Source of the DNA: Guptibacillus hwajinpoensis
GTDB taxonomy: Bacteria; Bacillota; Bacilli; Bacillales; Guptibacillaceae
Assembly (NCBI RefSeq): GCF_001039475.1
Contig: NZ_LELK01000001.1
Coordinates: forward strand, 283,466-347,465
Direction: 5' to 3'
Length of the DNA stretch: 64,000 nucleotides
Part shown: positions 42,884 through 52,018 of the stretch, one piece after another
Layout of the letters: every line of letters begins with the position of its first letter
How positions within the stretch are numbered: position 1 is the stretch's first letter
Position numbers and translations under genes: made by a program
The notes under the pieces: generated by a model
What the model saw: only the letters and a program-made list of their open reading frames with translations
Told to the model about the DNA's origin: nothing
Databases searched by the model: none

Positions 42884-43417
42884 ATGGACCATCTATATGA
42901 AAAGACCCTACATTCAGAAACAATTTATGAAGGTCGAATTATTAATGTAAGAGTAGAAGACGTCGAGTTACCAAACGGGAAAAGTAGTAAACGCGAATTA
43001 ATTGATCATCCCGGGGCAGTTGCTGTAATTGCGATTACCCCTGATAACAAGATATTAGCTGTAAGGCAGTATCGAAAAGCACTGAAGAAAGCCATTGTTG
43101 AAATACCCGCTGGTAAACTTGAACCTGGAGAAAAGCCTGAAGTAACAGCTGTCCGAGAGCTTGAGGAAGAAACAGGGTACACTTGTGAATCGTTAGATAA
43201 ACTTATTTCTTTCTACACTTCACCGGGATTTGCGAATGAGCTTGTCCATTTATACGTAGCAAAGGGCTTGGAGAAAAATGGTGAGCAAGCTGCTGATGAA
43301 GATGAGTTTTTAGATGTACTCCATTTATCATTAGAAGAAATGGAAAAAATGCTTGAAACTGAAGAAATTCATGATGCAAAAACAGCTTATGCATTAATGT
43401 ATTTGAAAATGAAGTAA
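42884..43417 (+). CDS. nudF: ADP-ribose pyrophosphatase
   Basis: The 177-residue protein has a complete Nudix box, G-x5-E-x7-REL-x-EE-x-GY in GKLEPGEKPEVTAVRELEEE and the next residues (about 86-108), and the ADP-ribose-type YTSPGFANE segment (about 120-128). It splits ADP-ribose to AMP and ribose 5-phosphate. The position next to the nicotinamidase fits NAD turnover. GAGGAG is upstream; the endonuclease Q gene follows by 11 bases. Confidence 0.95.
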   Translation: MDHLYEKTLHSETIYEGRIINVRVEDVELPNGKSSKRELIDHPGAVAVIAITPDNKILAVRQYRKALKKAIVEIPAGKLEPGEKPEVTAVRELEEETGYTCESLDKLISFYTSPGFANELVHLYVAKGLEKNGEQAADEDEFLDVLHLSLEEMEKMLETEEIHDAKTAYALMYLKMK

Positions 43418-43428
43418 AGGTGAGATCA

Positions 43429-44583
43429 ATGCAACATATTTTTGCTGATTTTCATATTCACATTGGAAGGACAGCTTCGGGAAAGCCAGTTAAAATAACT
43501 GGATCCAACTCCCTTACTCTTTCAAATATATTAACAGAGTCCTCAGAACGAAAAGGATTAGATATGATTGGAATCATTGATTGTCACGTTCCTGAAGTAA
43601 TTCAAGAACTCGATAATAGAATCTTAGTTGGCGAGGGGCATGAGCTACATAATGGTGGAATAAGATTTGGTTCACTCACACTTATTCTAGGGACTGAATT
43701 TGAAATCTATGATCAAAATTGCAATGGTCCAATTCATGTATTAGTGTATTTGCCAAAATTAGCGCAAATGAAACATTTTTCAGAGTGGTTAAGTGCAAGA
43801 ATGAAGAATATTAACTTAAGTTCGCAACGGATCTATGAAGATGCCATTGTTATTCAGAAGAAAGCTAAGGAACTTGGTGGTCTATTCATTCCAGCTCATA
43901 TCTTTACGCCGTTCAAAAGCCTTTATGGCAAAGGAGTAATGCAATCAATTTCTGAAGTGTTTGATCCTACACGAATTGATGCTGTCGAACTTGGTTTATC
44001 TTCAAATACAATGATGGCTGATCAAATTGAGGAGCTGCATGAATATCCTTTTCTAACGAATTCAGATGCACATTCTACACCAAAGATTGCAAGAGAATAT
44101 CAGCATATGCTTCTTGCAGCGCCAACATTCACTGATTGGAAGAATGCACTCAAGGGAATTGACGGGTGTGAAATTATAGCAAATTATGGATTGAATCCGG
44201 AATTAGGGAAGTATTATGAAACCATTTGTTCTGATTGCAACAGCACTGCAGAAGGAAATCAATGTATGGAATGCGGAAGCAAGCATGTAGTGAAAGGCGT
44301 GTCGAATCGGATAAATGAATTAAGTTCTAGCTCTAGCTCACCCACTCGTCCTCCCTATATTCATCATGTACCGCTTGAATTCATTCCAGGAATAGGTCCA
44401 AAAACCTTGGAGCGACTTCTCGACTATTTTGGAACAGAAATGAACATTCTTCACCGTGCAAGTAAGGAGGAACTTACAAGCATTGTTGGGGATAAACTTG
44501 CACACTTAATCGAGCTTTCAAGAAATGGAGAACTCATCTTTAAACAGGGTGGGGGCGGTACATACGGCAAAGTAATTGGCTAG
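43429..44583 (+). CDS. Endonuclease Q family protein
   Basis: The 384-residue protein has a PHP-like metal centre (ADFHIHIG at 5-12, IIDCHVPEV, PAHIFTP, SDAHS near 218), a zinc ribbon CSDC..CMEC (about 268-286) and a C-terminal helix-hairpin-helix (IPGIGPKTLERLLDYF, about 323-338). This is the layout of endonuclease Q (TIGR00375), which nicks DNA 5' of deaminated bases. A GTG three codons upstream is in frame; AAAGGTGA favours 43429. It is probably cotranscribed with nudF, as yqxK is near nudF in B. subtilis. Confidence 0.87.
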   Translation: MQHIFADFHIHIGRTASGKPVKITGSNSLTLSNILTESSERKGLDMIGIIDCHVPEVIQELDNRILVGEGHELHNGGIRFGSLTLILGTEFEIYDQNCNGPIHVLVYLPKLAQMKHFSEWLSARMKNINLSSQRIYEDAIVIQKKAKELGGLFIPAHIFTPFKSLYGKGVMQSISEVFDPTRIDAVELGLSSNTMMADQIEELHEYPFLTNSDAHSTPKIAREYQHMLLAAPTFTDWKNALKGIDGCEIIANYGLNPELGKYYETICSDCNSTAEGNQCMECGSKHVVKGVSNRINELSSSSSSPTRPPYIHHVPLEFIPGIGPKTLERLLDYFGTEMNILHRASKEELTSIVGDKLAHLIELSRNGELIFKQGGGGTYGKVIG

Positions 44584-44605
44584 AGGTGACAATCTAGCAA
44601 TACTG

Positions 44606-44634
44606 TCATACCTTTATAACCCGATTCATAGACT
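44606..44634 (+). promoter_or_regulatory. Sigma-E promoter candidate of spoIIM
   Basis: TCATACC-N14-CATAGACT fits the sigma-E pattern (KMATAWW-N13 to 15-CATACANT) at the central -35 bases and all but one specified -10 base. It lies 32 bases before spoIIM, which is sigma-E controlled in B. subtilis. Confidence 0.5.
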
Positions 44635-44665
44635 TAACCAAAGGTAGTGCAAAGGGGGATGTCTT

Positions 44666-45307
44666 ATGAATCGGAGTAGGCAGTTGAAGCAGAGTATTTC
44701 TGCCCATCTATCAGATCATTTATCTTTATACACATTCATAGCCGTCTTGTTTCTTATGGGAATTGTTTTCGGCGCCATTATTGTAAATAGTTTAAGTCTT
44801 ACTCAAAAAGAAGATCTTGCTATTTATTTAAGTAGATTCTTTGGACAAGTCTCTGACGGGCAATTTGCTACAGCCTCTGAAATGTTTCAGCAAAGTTTTA
44901 CTCACTATGTGAAGTACATTGGTTTGATGTGGATTCTAGGTCTAACGATTATTGGATTACCAATCGTACTAATTATGTTATTTCTTAAAGGAATCGTTGT
45001 AGGTTTTACTGTAGGATTTCTTGTTAATCAGATGAGTTGGAAAGGTTTTTTTCTTGCATTTGTTTCAGTCTTTCCTCAAAACATCCTTGCTGTACCAGCT
45101 ATGATAGTCGTGGGAACCGCGTCCTTAACCTTTTCTCTTAGGCTAATGAGGCAACTTTTTATGAAAAGAAGAACGGAATTAATTCTACCTCCTTTCTTAA
45201 GGTTCTCAGCACTAGTGGTTTGTACGCTCGGAGTTCTTTGTATTGCAGCTTGGTTTGAAGCTTATTTATCACCAGGATTAATTAAAGCAGTTGTTGACTT
45301 TGATTAA
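44666..45307 (+). CDS. spoIIM: Stage II sporulation protein M
   Basis: The 213-residue integral membrane protein has five hydrophobic segments (starting at about 21, 88, 104, 128 and 173) and the SpoIIM pattern FLMGIVFGAIIVNSLS (about 29-44). In the mother cell it recruits SpoIIP and SpoIID for peptidoglycan removal during engulfment. AAAGGGGGA precedes the ATG. The order endoQ - spoIIM - fur is as in B. subtilis, though the small yqkK gene is not seen here. Confidence 0.93.
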   Translation: MNRSRQLKQSISAHLSDHLSLYTFIAVLFLMGIVFGAIIVNSLSLTQKEDLAIYLSRFFGQVSDGQFATASEMFQQSFTHYVKYIGLMWILGLTIIGLPIVLIMLFLKGIVVGFTVGFLVNQMSWKGFFLAFVSVFPQNILAVPAMIVVGTASLTFSLRLMRQLFMKRRTELILPPFLRFSALVVCTLGVLCIAAWFEAYLSPGLIKAVVDFD

Positions 45308-45308
45308 A

Positions 45309-45323
45309 TTATAATTATTATCA
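45309..45323. promoter_or_regulatory. PerR/Fur box upstream of fur (distal)
   Basis: TTATAATTATTATCA matches the 7-1-7 PerR box TTATAATNATTATAA at all but one base, and equally the Fur box TGATAATNATTATCA at all but one. Confidence 0.65.
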
Positions 45324-45348
45324 ATTAATGTTGATTACAAAAATCGAA

Positions 45349-45363
45349 TGATAATGATTTTAA
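45349..45363. promoter_or_regulatory. PerR/Fur box upstream of fur (proximal)
   Basis: TGATAATGATTTTAA keeps 12 of 14 specified bases of either 7-1-7 consensus and ends one base before the -35 box of the fur promoter. Confidence 0.55.
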
Positions 45364-45364
45364 T

Positions 45365-45393
45365 TTGACACCTATTTTCCTACTGCTTATAAT
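45365..45393 (+). promoter_or_regulatory. Consensus sigma-A promoter of fur
   Basis: TTGACA-N17-TATAAT is a perfect consensus promoter, 34 bases before the fur start codon. Two Fur/PerR-type boxes lie upstream of it. Confidence 0.85.
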
Positions 45394-45427
45394 GAAAATG
45401 GCATCGATCGAGGGAGGGGAATGGGAT

Positions 45428-45910
45428 ATGGAAAGCAGAATCGATCGAATTAAGAAACACCTTCATTCTCAAAGCTATAAGCTTACTCCTCAAAGAGAAG
45501 CAACTGTAAGAGTTCTTCTTGAGAATGAAGAAGATCATTTAAGTGCAGAGGATGTATATCTTCTCGTTAAAGAAAAATCTCCTGAAATTGGTCTTGCAAC
45601 TGTTTATAGAACGTTAGAGCTTCTTGCAGAATTGAAAATTGTTGATAAAATCAACTTTGGAGACGGTGTTTCAAGATTTGATTTAAGGCAAGAAGGTGCT
45701 GCCCATTTTCATCACCATTTGGTTTGTATTGAATGTGGAGCAGTGGATGAGATTCAAGAGGATTTACTTGGCGATGTAGAAAAAGTCGTTGAGAATGACT
45801 GGAACTTCAAAATTAAGGATCATAGGTTAACATTTCACGGTATCTGTTATCGTTGTCAAAAGCAAGAAGATCCAGAACAACAAGAACAAGCAGCTACTAA
45901 CCATTCATAA
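45428..45910 (+). CDS. fur: Ferric uptake regulator
   Basis: The 160-residue protein is very close to B. subtilis Fur: YKLTPQREATVRVLLENEEDHLSAEDVY (about 15-42), GLATVYRTLELL recognition helix (about 54-65), the metal site in AAHFHHHLVC (about 89-98) and the zinc ligands CIEC and CYRC. With Fe(II) it represses iron-uptake genes. GGGAGGGG stands before the ATG at 45428. The C-terminal tail (EQQEQAATNHS) is longer than in B. subtilis. Upstream boxes suggest PerR or self control. Confidence 0.96.
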   Translation: MESRIDRIKKHLHSQSYKLTPQREATVRVLLENEEDHLSAEDVYLLVKEKSPEIGLATVYRTLELLAELKIVDKINFGDGVSRFDLRQEGAAHFHHHLVCIECGAVDEIQEDLLGDVEKVVENDWNFKIKDHRLTFHGICYRCQKQEDPEQQEQAATNHS

Positions 45911-45961
45911 TTCATTACAATCCTATATAGACCCTAATTATACCTAACGATGTATAAAAAT

Positions 45962-45996
45962 CTCCATCGCTGGCATATCTTTTACTAGAGATGGAG
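45962..45996 (+). promoter_or_regulatory. Hairpin covering the yqzK ribosome-binding site
   Basis: CTCCATC (45962-45968) pairs with GATGGAG (45990-45996), which contains the GGAGG site of yqzK. In the folded state the site would be hidden. Seven pairs with a 21-base loop is modest, so the effect may be slight. Confidence 0.4.
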
Positions 45997-46006
45997 GTGC
46001 GTTAGA

Positions 46007-46234
46007 TTGAGAAAGGGTCTATTACTTGTTTTAGATACAATGAAAGTTTTCTTGCTATTTACTGGATGTACATTATTATTTTACTTCGGAATTCTTTGGG
46101 TAAATCAAGAATACCAGAATTATCACAGGTATGATGTTCCTCAGGGAAAAGCAGTGAAAGTTGTTCAGATGGAAACCACTACCCAGCATACATTCCTTGA
46201 AAGGCTCGGTTTGTTTTACCAGACAGGTGAATAA
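46007..46234 (+). CDS. yqzK: YqzK/DUF4227 family small membrane protein
   Basis: The 75-residue protein has one membrane helix (about 9-31, VLDTMKVFLLFTGCTLLFYFGIL) and a basic outer part with YHRYDVPQGKAVKVV. It matches the YqzK family, found between fur and xerD in Bacilli. The function is unknown. The start is TTG behind GGAGGTG. It is 13 bases before xerD and probably cotranscribed with it. Confidence 0.85.
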   Translation: MRKGLLLVLDTMKVFLLFTGCTLLFYFGILWVNQEYQNYHRYDVPQGKAVKVVQMETTTQHTFLERLGLFYQTGE

Positions 46235-46246
46235 GGAGCGTTTACA

Positions 46247-47137
46247 ATGGAAGATCAAGTACAGGATTTTTTACACTATTTAATTGTTGAGCGTAGCTTG
46301 TCAAAAAATACTCTCGATGCATATAGGAGAGATTTAGCTCAATATGTTGTTCATCTCAAAGAGAAAGAAGCGCTTGTGTCCCTTGGTGAAGTCCGTCGAG
46401 TTCATATTGTGAACTATTTATATGAACTTAAAGATAGTGGGAAAGCTTCGACAACTATTGCCCGAAACATTGCTTCCATTCGTTCTTTTCATCAATTCTT
46501 GTTAAGGGAAAAAGCAGTGGATCAGGATCCGTCAGTACATATTGAAACACCAAAGACTGAGCGAAAACTACCTAAGATTCTTTCAACTACGGAAGTTGAA
46601 GAGCTGTTGGAAGCACCTGATTACTCGACCCCGTTTGGAAAAAGGGATCGTGCGATGTTAGAAGTGTTATATGCAACAGGTTTGCGCGTTTCGGAACTTG
46701 TAGATTTGCAGATGGAAGATGTTCATCTTACAATGGGTTTCATTCGTACTATCGGTAAGGGGAATAAAGAGAGAATTGTCCCTCTTGGTAAAATGGCTAG
46801 AGATGCTTTGACAACTTACCTCGACGAGGGAAGACCTCAGTTGATGAAGCAGAAGAAAACGGATATGTTATTCCTAAATCATCGTGGTGAGAGACTATCT
46901 AGGCAAGGTTTCTGGAAAATGCTTAAAAAGCTTGCGATTAAAGCGAATATTGTAAAGCCGCTTACTCCACATACGTTAAGACATTCTTTTGCGACACATT
47001 TATTAGAAAACGGTGCCGACTTAAGAGCAGTTCAAGAACTTCTTGGACATGCTGATATTTCAACAACACAGATTTATACTCATGTAACAAAAACAAGGTT
47101 AAAGGATATTTATTCAACCTATCATCCAAGAGCCTGA
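46247..47137 (+). CDS. xerD: Site-specific tyrosine recombinase XerD
   Basis: The 296-residue protein has an N-terminal SAM-like core-binding domain (1-90) and a catalytic domain with Arg in ATGLRVSEL (about 148), [12 protein letters not shown] (about 245-256) with His and Arg, and [15 protein letters not shown] with His and the Tyr nucleophile (about 279). With CodV/XerC it resolves chromosome dimers at dif. It follows fur-yqzK, as in B. subtilis (ripX). Confidence 0.95.
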   Translation: MEDQVQDFLHYLIVERSLSKNTLDAYRRDLAQYVVHLKEKEALVSLGEVRRVHIVNYLYELKDSGKASTTIARNIASIRSFHQFLLREKAVDQDPSVHIETPKTERKLPKILSTTEVEELLEAPDYSTPFGKRDRAMLEVLYATGLRVSELVDLQMEDVHLTMGFIRTIGKGNKERIVPLGKMARDALTTYLDEGRPQLMKQKKTDMLFLNHRGERLSRQGFWKMLKKLAIKANIVKPLTPHTLRHSFATHLLENGADLRAVQELLGHADISTTQIYTHVTKTRLKDIYSTYHPRA

Positions 47138-47163
47138 GGACAGGCTTTTATCCAGAAAGTTCG

Positions 47164-47193
47164 TCTGGTCTATGACCAGATTTTTCTTTTTTC
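47164..47193 (+). terminator. Rho-independent terminator after xerD
   Basis: TCTGGTC-TAT-GACCAGA followed by TTTTCTTTTTT. Confidence 0.82.
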
Positions 47194-47196
47194 TAG

Positions 47197-47238
47197 TTTC
47201 GCAAACGCATTCATGAACGTGTTTTTTGTTTTGCGAAA
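47197..47238. promoter_or_regulatory. Inverted repeat in the drm leader
   Basis: TTTCGCAAAC and GTTTTGCGAAA form a 10-bp dyad (with one bulged T) around 21 bases, 41 bases before the drm start. It could be an operator or an RNA hairpin; no known site is recognised. Confidence 0.4.
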
Positions 47239-47279
47239 GGGAATAGTAATTGAAGTAGATTCACAAGAGGAGGATTAAG

Positions 47280-48458
47280 ATGACAAAACGTTTTAAAAGG
47301 GTATTTCTTGTCGTAATGGATTCAGTAGGGATCGGTGAAGCTCCGGATGCTGAGAAGTTTAATGATAAAGGTGCTGATACGCTCGGACACATTGCAGATC
47401 ATATGAACGGTCTTAAGATGCCTAATATGGAGAAACTTGGACTAGGTAACATTCGTGAGTTAAATGGCGTACCGAAAGCCAACAAGCCAATGGCACATTA
47501 CACTAAAATGATGGAAGCATCTAATGGGAAAGATACAATGACTGGACACTGGGAGATCATGGGGCTTCATATTGAACAACCCTTCCGTACATTTCCAGAT
47601 GGCTTTCCTGACAAATTAATTTCCGAACTTGAAAGAAGAACAGGACGAAAGGTTATCGGAAACAAACCAGCATCAGGAACTGAAATTCTTGTTGAGCTCG
47701 GTGAAGAGCAAGTGAAAACTGGTGCAATTATCGTTTATACTTCTGCAGACTCTGTTCTTCAAATTGCTGCGCATGAAGACGTTGTTCCATTGGACGAATT
47801 GTACCACATTTGTGAGATTGCAAGAGAAATGACAAAAGCTGAAGAATACATGGTTGGCCGAGTTATTGCGAGACCATTTTTAGGAGAAGCTGGCGATTAT
47901 AAGCGTACTTCCAATCGACACGATTATGCTCTCAAGCCTTTCGGTCATACTGTTATGAATGAATTAAAGGACAATGACAAAGATGTTATTGCCATTGGAA
48001 AAATTTCAGACATATATGATGAAGAGGGAGTAACAAAATCTCTACGTACAAAATCGAATATGGATGGAATGGATAAATTACTTGAGACTCAACAAATGCA
48101 ATTTAATGGGCTTAGCTTCTTAAATCTTGTTGATTTTGATGCACTCTATGGACATAGACGTGACCCACAAGGCTACGGAGAAGCGTTAGAAGAGTATGAC
48201 GTAAGACTTGCTGAAGTGCTTGAACGAATGAAAGAAGATGATCTACTGTTAATTACGGCCGATCATGGTAACGATCCAGTTCATCACGGAACAGATCATA
48301 CAAGAGAGTATGTCCCATTGCTTGCATATCATAAAGGTATTGAAGAAGGGAAAGACATTGGTATCCGCAAAACGTTTGCAGATATCGGTGCGACTGTAGC
48401 TGAGAATTTTGAAGTGAGCTTGCCAGAACATGGTACAAGCTTTCTTAACAAGTTGTAG
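47280..48458 (+). CDS. deoB: Phosphopentomutase
   Basis: The 392-residue enzyme of the alkaline-phosphatase superfamily has [14 protein letters not shown] (about 10-23), the phosphorylated Thr region [15 protein letters not shown] (about 82-96) and [19 protein letters not shown] (about 324-342) metal ligands. It converts ribose 1-phosphate and ribose 5-phosphate (and deoxy forms). It heads the drm-pupG-pdp nucleoside operon. AGAGGAGGA precedes the ATG. B. subtilis calls it drm. Confidence 0.97.
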   Translation: MTKRFKRVFLVVMDSVGIGEAPDAEKFNDKGADTLGHIADHMNGLKMPNMEKLGLGNIRELNGVPKANKPMAHYTKMMEASNGKDTMTGHWEIMGLHIEQPFRTFPDGFPDKLISELERRTGRKVIGNKPASGTEILVELGEEQVKTGAIIVYTSADSVLQIAAHEDVVPLDELYHICEIAREMTKAEEYMVGRVIARPFLGEAGDYKRTSNRHDYALKPFGHTVMNELKDNDKDVIAIGKISDIYDEEGVTKSLRTKSNMDGMDKLLETQQMQFNGLSFLNLVDFDALYGHRRDPQGYGEALEEYDVRLAEVLERMKEDDLLLITADHGNDPVHHGTDHTREYVPLLAYHKGIEEGKDIGIRKTFADIGATVAENFEVSLPEHGTSFLNKL

Positions 48459-48477
48459 GAATTAAGAGGAGGAACAA

Positions 48478-49308
48478 ATGATGACTGTAGTTAAACAAGA
48501 GATTCAAGACGCTTCGTCTTATATTTCAGAGCAAGTGGGAGAACTTCACCCTGAGATTGGACTTATTCTAGGTTCAGGCCTTGGTGTACTAGCTGAGGAA
48601 ATTGAAAACCCTGTGCACATTCCATATAGCGATATTCCTAATTTCCCTGTATCAACAGTTGAAGGACATGCTGGACAGTTTGTATTTGGTACCTTAAATG
48701 GTAAAACAGTTGCAGCTATGCAAGGAAGATTTCATTTCTATGAGGGCTATCCAATGGATAAAGTAACGTTCCCCGTGCGTGTAATGAAAGAGCTTGGAAT
48801 TGATAAAGTGATCGTCACAAATGCTGCAGGTGGTATAAATGAGTCATTTCAGCCAGGTGATTTAATGGTTATTTCCGATCATATCAATAACTTTGGAACA
48901 AATCCTTTAATCGGCCCTAATAGTAAAGAATTTGGTCCTCGTTTTCCTGATATGTCAACAGCCTATTCTGCTAAATTCCAAGAGCTAGCGCATGAAACTG
49001 CGAAAGACCTCGGATTGAAGCTCCAGTCAGGTGTATACGTTGGGAATACAGGTCCCACTTATGAAACGCCTGCTGAGGTTCGCATGCTAAGAACGCTTGG
49101 AGGAGATGCGGTCGGTATGTCTACAGTACCGGAAGTGATTATCGCAAGACATGCAGGTATGGAAGTCCTTGGAATCTCTTGCATATCTAATATGGCTGCT
49201 GGCATTCTTGATCAACCACTCCATCATGATGAGGTGATTGAGACGACTGAATTAGTTAAATCAAATTTTTTATTACTTGTTAAAACGATTGTAAGTAAAA
49301 TGGTTTAG
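48478..49308 (+). CDS. pupG: Purine nucleoside phosphorylase I (trimeric type)
   Basis: The 276-residue enzyme has the phosphate-binding LILGSGLGVLAEEI (about 29-42), EGHAGQF, GRFHFYEGYP and VTNAAGGINESFQPGDLM (about 113-130), all typical of guanosine/inosine phosphorylases. It releases the base and ribose 1-phosphate, the substrate of the upstream phosphopentomutase. GAGGAGG lies before two adjacent ATGs (48478 and 48481). Confidence 0.95.
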   Translation: MMTVVKQEIQDASSYISEQVGELHPEIGLILGSGLGVLAEEIENPVHIPYSDIPNFPVSTVEGHAGQFVFGTLNGKTVAAMQGRFHFYEGYPMDKVTFPVRVMKELGIDKVIVTNAAGGINESFQPGDLMVISDHINNFGTNPLIGPNSKEFGPRFPDMSTAYSAKFQELAHETAKDLGLKLQSGVYVGNTGPTYETPAEVRMLRTLGGDAVGMSTVPEVIIARHAGMEVLGISCISNMAAGILDQPLHHDEVIETTELVKSNFLLLVKTIVSKMV

Positions 49309-49330
49309 AATTGAAGGGAGAGCTATTCCA

Positions 49331-50632
49331 GTGAGAATGGTAGATGTAATTCAAAAAAAGCGTAACGGCAAGGAACTAACGAAAGAGGAAATAAACTTCT
49401 TTATTGAAGGATATACAATAGGTGAAATCCCTGATTATCAGGCTTCTGCCCTAATGATGGCTATCTATTTTAATGGAATGAAGTCGAATGAGACAGCTAC
49501 GCTAACGCAAGCAATGGTGGAATCAGGTGAAACTATTGACCTTTCTGCTATTGAAGGTCATAAAGTGGACAAGCACTCAACAGGTGGAGTTGGCGACAAA
49601 ACGACATTTATTGTTGGACCATTGGTTGCATCTGTTGGTGTTCCGGTTGCAAAAATGTCTGGTCGTGGACTTGGACATACAGGGGGTACCCTAGATAAAC
49701 TTGAATCAATCAAAGGTTTCCATATCGAAATGACGAAAGAAGAGTTTGTGAATAATGTAAACACGCACAAGCTTTCAGTTGCAGGTCAAACAGGAAATCT
49801 TGCCCCTGCTGATAAAAAGCTCTACGCTCTTCGAGATGTAACTGCTACAGTTGACTCCATTCCTCTAATCGCTGGCTCCATCATGAGTAAAAAGCTTGCT
49901 TCTGGTGCGGATGGGATCGTTCTAGATGTTAAGACAGGTTCTGGTGCATTTATGAAGAAACTAGAGGATTCTGAATCACTTGCAAGAGAAATGGTGAACA
50001 TCGGAAATAACCTTGGTCGTAATACGGTTGCTGTAATTAGTGACATGAATCAACCGCTTGGTTTTGAAGTTGGGAATGCAAACGAAGTGCGTGAAGCTTG
50101 TCAGGTTCTTCAAGGTGAGAACATTGAAGATCTTCGTCTTCTTTCTCTTGAACTAGCTTCACATATGACTGTGCTTGCAGGTGCATTTGAAGATTTCGAT
50201 TCAGCTTACAAAACCCTTGAGCAAAACCTTCAGAATGGTAAAGCTTTCGAATCATTTAGAACGCTTGTTAAAGCACAGGGTGGCGATGTGAGTGTCATTG
50301 ATGACTTAACGAAACTTCCTCAGTCGAAGTATCACATTGAAGTAACTGCAGAGCAGGATGGATATGTTTCTGAAATTGATGCTGAATCCATTGGGGTAGC
50401 AGCTATGTACCTTGGTGCAGGTCGAGCAACGAAAGACGATCAAATTAATCATGGCGTTGGGATAACGCTTAAGAAAAAAGTTGGCGATCAAGTAACTAAA
50501 GGTGAAGTACTTGTTGTGCTTCATAGTGATGATGAAGAACCAACGAATTCAATTGAAAAAATTAACGAAGCTTATTCGCTTTCAAAAGAAGTGCGCGAGA
50601 AACATCAATTAATTTATAAAGTGATTAACTAA
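49331..50632 (+). CDS. pdp: Pyrimidine-nucleoside phosphorylase
   Basis: The 433-residue class II enzyme has KHSTGGVGDKTT (about 81-92, phosphate site), KMSGRGLGHTGGTLDKLE (about 108-125) and the C-terminal barrel domain. It splits uridine and thymidine, giving pentose phosphates to the mutase upstream. GTG start after AAGGGAGAG. In B. subtilis pdp lies in the dra-nupC-pdp operon; here it completes drm-pupG. Confidence 0.95.
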   Translation: MRMVDVIQKKRNGKELTKEEINFFIEGYTIGEIPDYQASALMMAIYFNGMKSNETATLTQAMVESGETIDLSAIEGHKVDKHSTGGVGDKTTFIVGPLVASVGVPVAKMSGRGLGHTGGTLDKLESIKGFHIEMTKEEFVNNVNTHKLSVAGQTGNLAPADKKLYALRDVTATVDSIPLIAGSIMSKKLASGADGIVLDVKTGSGAFMKKLEDSESLAREMVNIGNNLGRNTVAVISDMNQPLGFEVGNANEVREACQVLQGENIEDLRLLSLELASHMTVLAGAFEDFDSAYKTLEQNLQNGKAFESFRTLVKAQGGDVSVIDDLTKLPQSKYHIEVTAEQDGYVSEIDAESIGVAAMYLGAGRATKDDQINHGVGITLKKKVGDQVTKGEVLVVLHSDDEEPTNSIEKINEAYSLSKEVREKHQLIYKVIN

Positions 50633-50641
50633 GTTAATCAA

Positions 50642-50670
50642 GGAAGCCTCCTAAATGGAGGCTTTTTTTA
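50642..50670 (+). terminator. Rho-independent terminator after pdp
   Basis: GAAGCCTCC-TAAA-TGGAGGCTT followed by TTTTT. Confidence 0.87.
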
Positions 50671-50742
50671 TTTGCTCTGCTTTTATTGACAGCTTATTGC
50701 CACTTAGTATTGGATTTGCAACCAATTACTGAGATGGAGTTC

Positions 50743-50771
50743 GTATATTTTTCCAGTAGGATGGAAAACCT
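50743..50771 (+). promoter_or_regulatory. Sigma-F promoter candidate of dacF
   Basis: GTATA-N15-GGAAAACCT fits the forespore consensus GYWTA-N15-GGNRANANT with one mismatch. It is 28 bases before the dacF start; dacF is a sigma-F gene in B. subtilis. Confidence 0.5.
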
Positions 50772-50799
50772 TGTAATACTAAGAATGGAGGGATCACCT

Positions 50800-51978
50800 A
50801 TGAAAGTTGTTGCAACATTGCTCGCCATCTTGCTGGGAGGAAGTTTGCTGGTTCCAACTTTTGCAAATGCAGAAGAATCTAAGACGAAAATCGCAGAGAA
50901 TTCTTCATCTGCTATTCTGATTGAGCGAGATACAGGTGCAGTATTATTTGAAAAAGATAGTGATAAAAAGCTTCCTCCTGCAAGTATGACGAAAATCATG
51001 ACGATGATACTAATAATGGAAGCGATTGAGAGCGGCAAAATAAATCTCGACCAAAAAATTAGAACAAGTGAATATGCTGCTTCAATGGGTGGGTCCCAGA
51101 TTTTCCTTGAGGCCGGTGAAGAAATGACAGCTAACGATATGCTGAAAGGTATTGCAATAGCATCCGGTAACGACGCATCTGTTGCAATGGCAGAAGCAAT
51201 ATCTGGTTCAGAAGAAGAGTTCGTTAACGAAATGAATGAAAAGGCAAGTGAAATGGGGCTTAAACATACTCATTTTGTAAACCCAACAGGTTTACCGGCT
51301 AAGAACCATTATTCTACTGCTAATGATATGGCGTTAATGGCGAAAGAATTATTGAAATATGAGTTGATAACGAAGTACACAGGGCTTTATGAAGATTACT
51401 TACGACAGGATTCAGATAAGAAGTTCTGGCTTGTTAATACGAATAAATTAGTGAAATTCTATCCAGGTGTTGATGGATTAAAGACAGGCTTTACAAGAGA
51501 AGCAAAGTATTGTTTAACAGCAACAGCAAAAAGAGATGATATGCGCGTTGTAGCGGTTGTGATGGGTGCTCCAACACCAAAAGTTCGTAATGCAGAAATT
51601 TCAAAGCTTTTTGATTATGCTTTTTCACAATACAAAACGCAAAAGCTTTTTGATCGTCATCACACAGTTAAAAAAGTTGAAGTAAATAAAGGTGATCAAT
51701 CGTTAATGGATGTTATTACTTCTGAACGAGTGTCTGTTCTTTTAAAGAAAGGGCAAGAAAATGGTGACATTACGACATCTATTAAAATGAATGATTCCAT
51801 AGAGACACCTATAAAGAAAGGCGATGAAGTTGGGGTGTTGTCCGTGAAAATAGATGGAAACGTAACTGCGACTTCCCCTGTTCTTTCTTCTGAAAATATC
51901 AATCCAGCTTCATGGTGGCAGTTAATGAAACGAACCGCTTCACAGTTCGCCAAAACCCCTTCTCAAAATGTCAGGTGA
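50800..51978 (+). CDS. dacF: D-alanyl-D-alanine carboxypeptidase DacF
   Basis: Signal peptide cut after ANA (24). The penicillin-binding motifs are Ser62-Met-Thr-Lys65, SGN (about 124-126) and KTG (about 230), followed by a C-terminal beta-rich PBP5-type domain and an amphipathic membrane-binding end (SWWQLMKRTASQFAK). It trims the peptide side chains of spore peptidoglycan. The frame extends upstream, but GGAGGGATCACCT precedes the ATG at 50800. dacF lies before spoIIA, the usual order. Confidence 0.93.
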   Translation: MKVVATLLAILLGGSLLVPTFANAEESKTKIAENSSSAILIERDTGAVLFEKDSDKKLPPASMTKIMTMILIMEAIESGKINLDQKIRTSEYAASMGGSQIFLEAGEEMTANDMLKGIAIASGNDASVAMAEAISGSEEEFVNEMNEKASEMGLKHTHFVNPTGLPAKNHYSTANDMALMAKELLKYELITKYTGLYEDYLRQDSDKKFWLVNTNKLVKFYPGVDGLKTGFTREAKYCLTATAKRDDMRVVAVVMGAPTPKVRNAEISKLFDYAFSQYKTQKLFDRHHTVKKVEVNKGDQSLMDVITSERVSVLLKKGQENGDITTSIKMNDSIETPIKKGDEVGVLSVKIDGNVTATSPVLSSENINPASWWQLMKRTASQFAKTPSQNVR

Positions 51979-52018
51979 TTAAAACTTTAATCGAACGGCC
52001 ACTAGTTTTGTCACGAAG

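Noticed and set aside
46247-47137. Tyrosine recombinase as a sign of a prophage or integrative element
   Set aside because: Sequence and neighbours (fur, yqzK, drm) identify it as chromosomal XerD.
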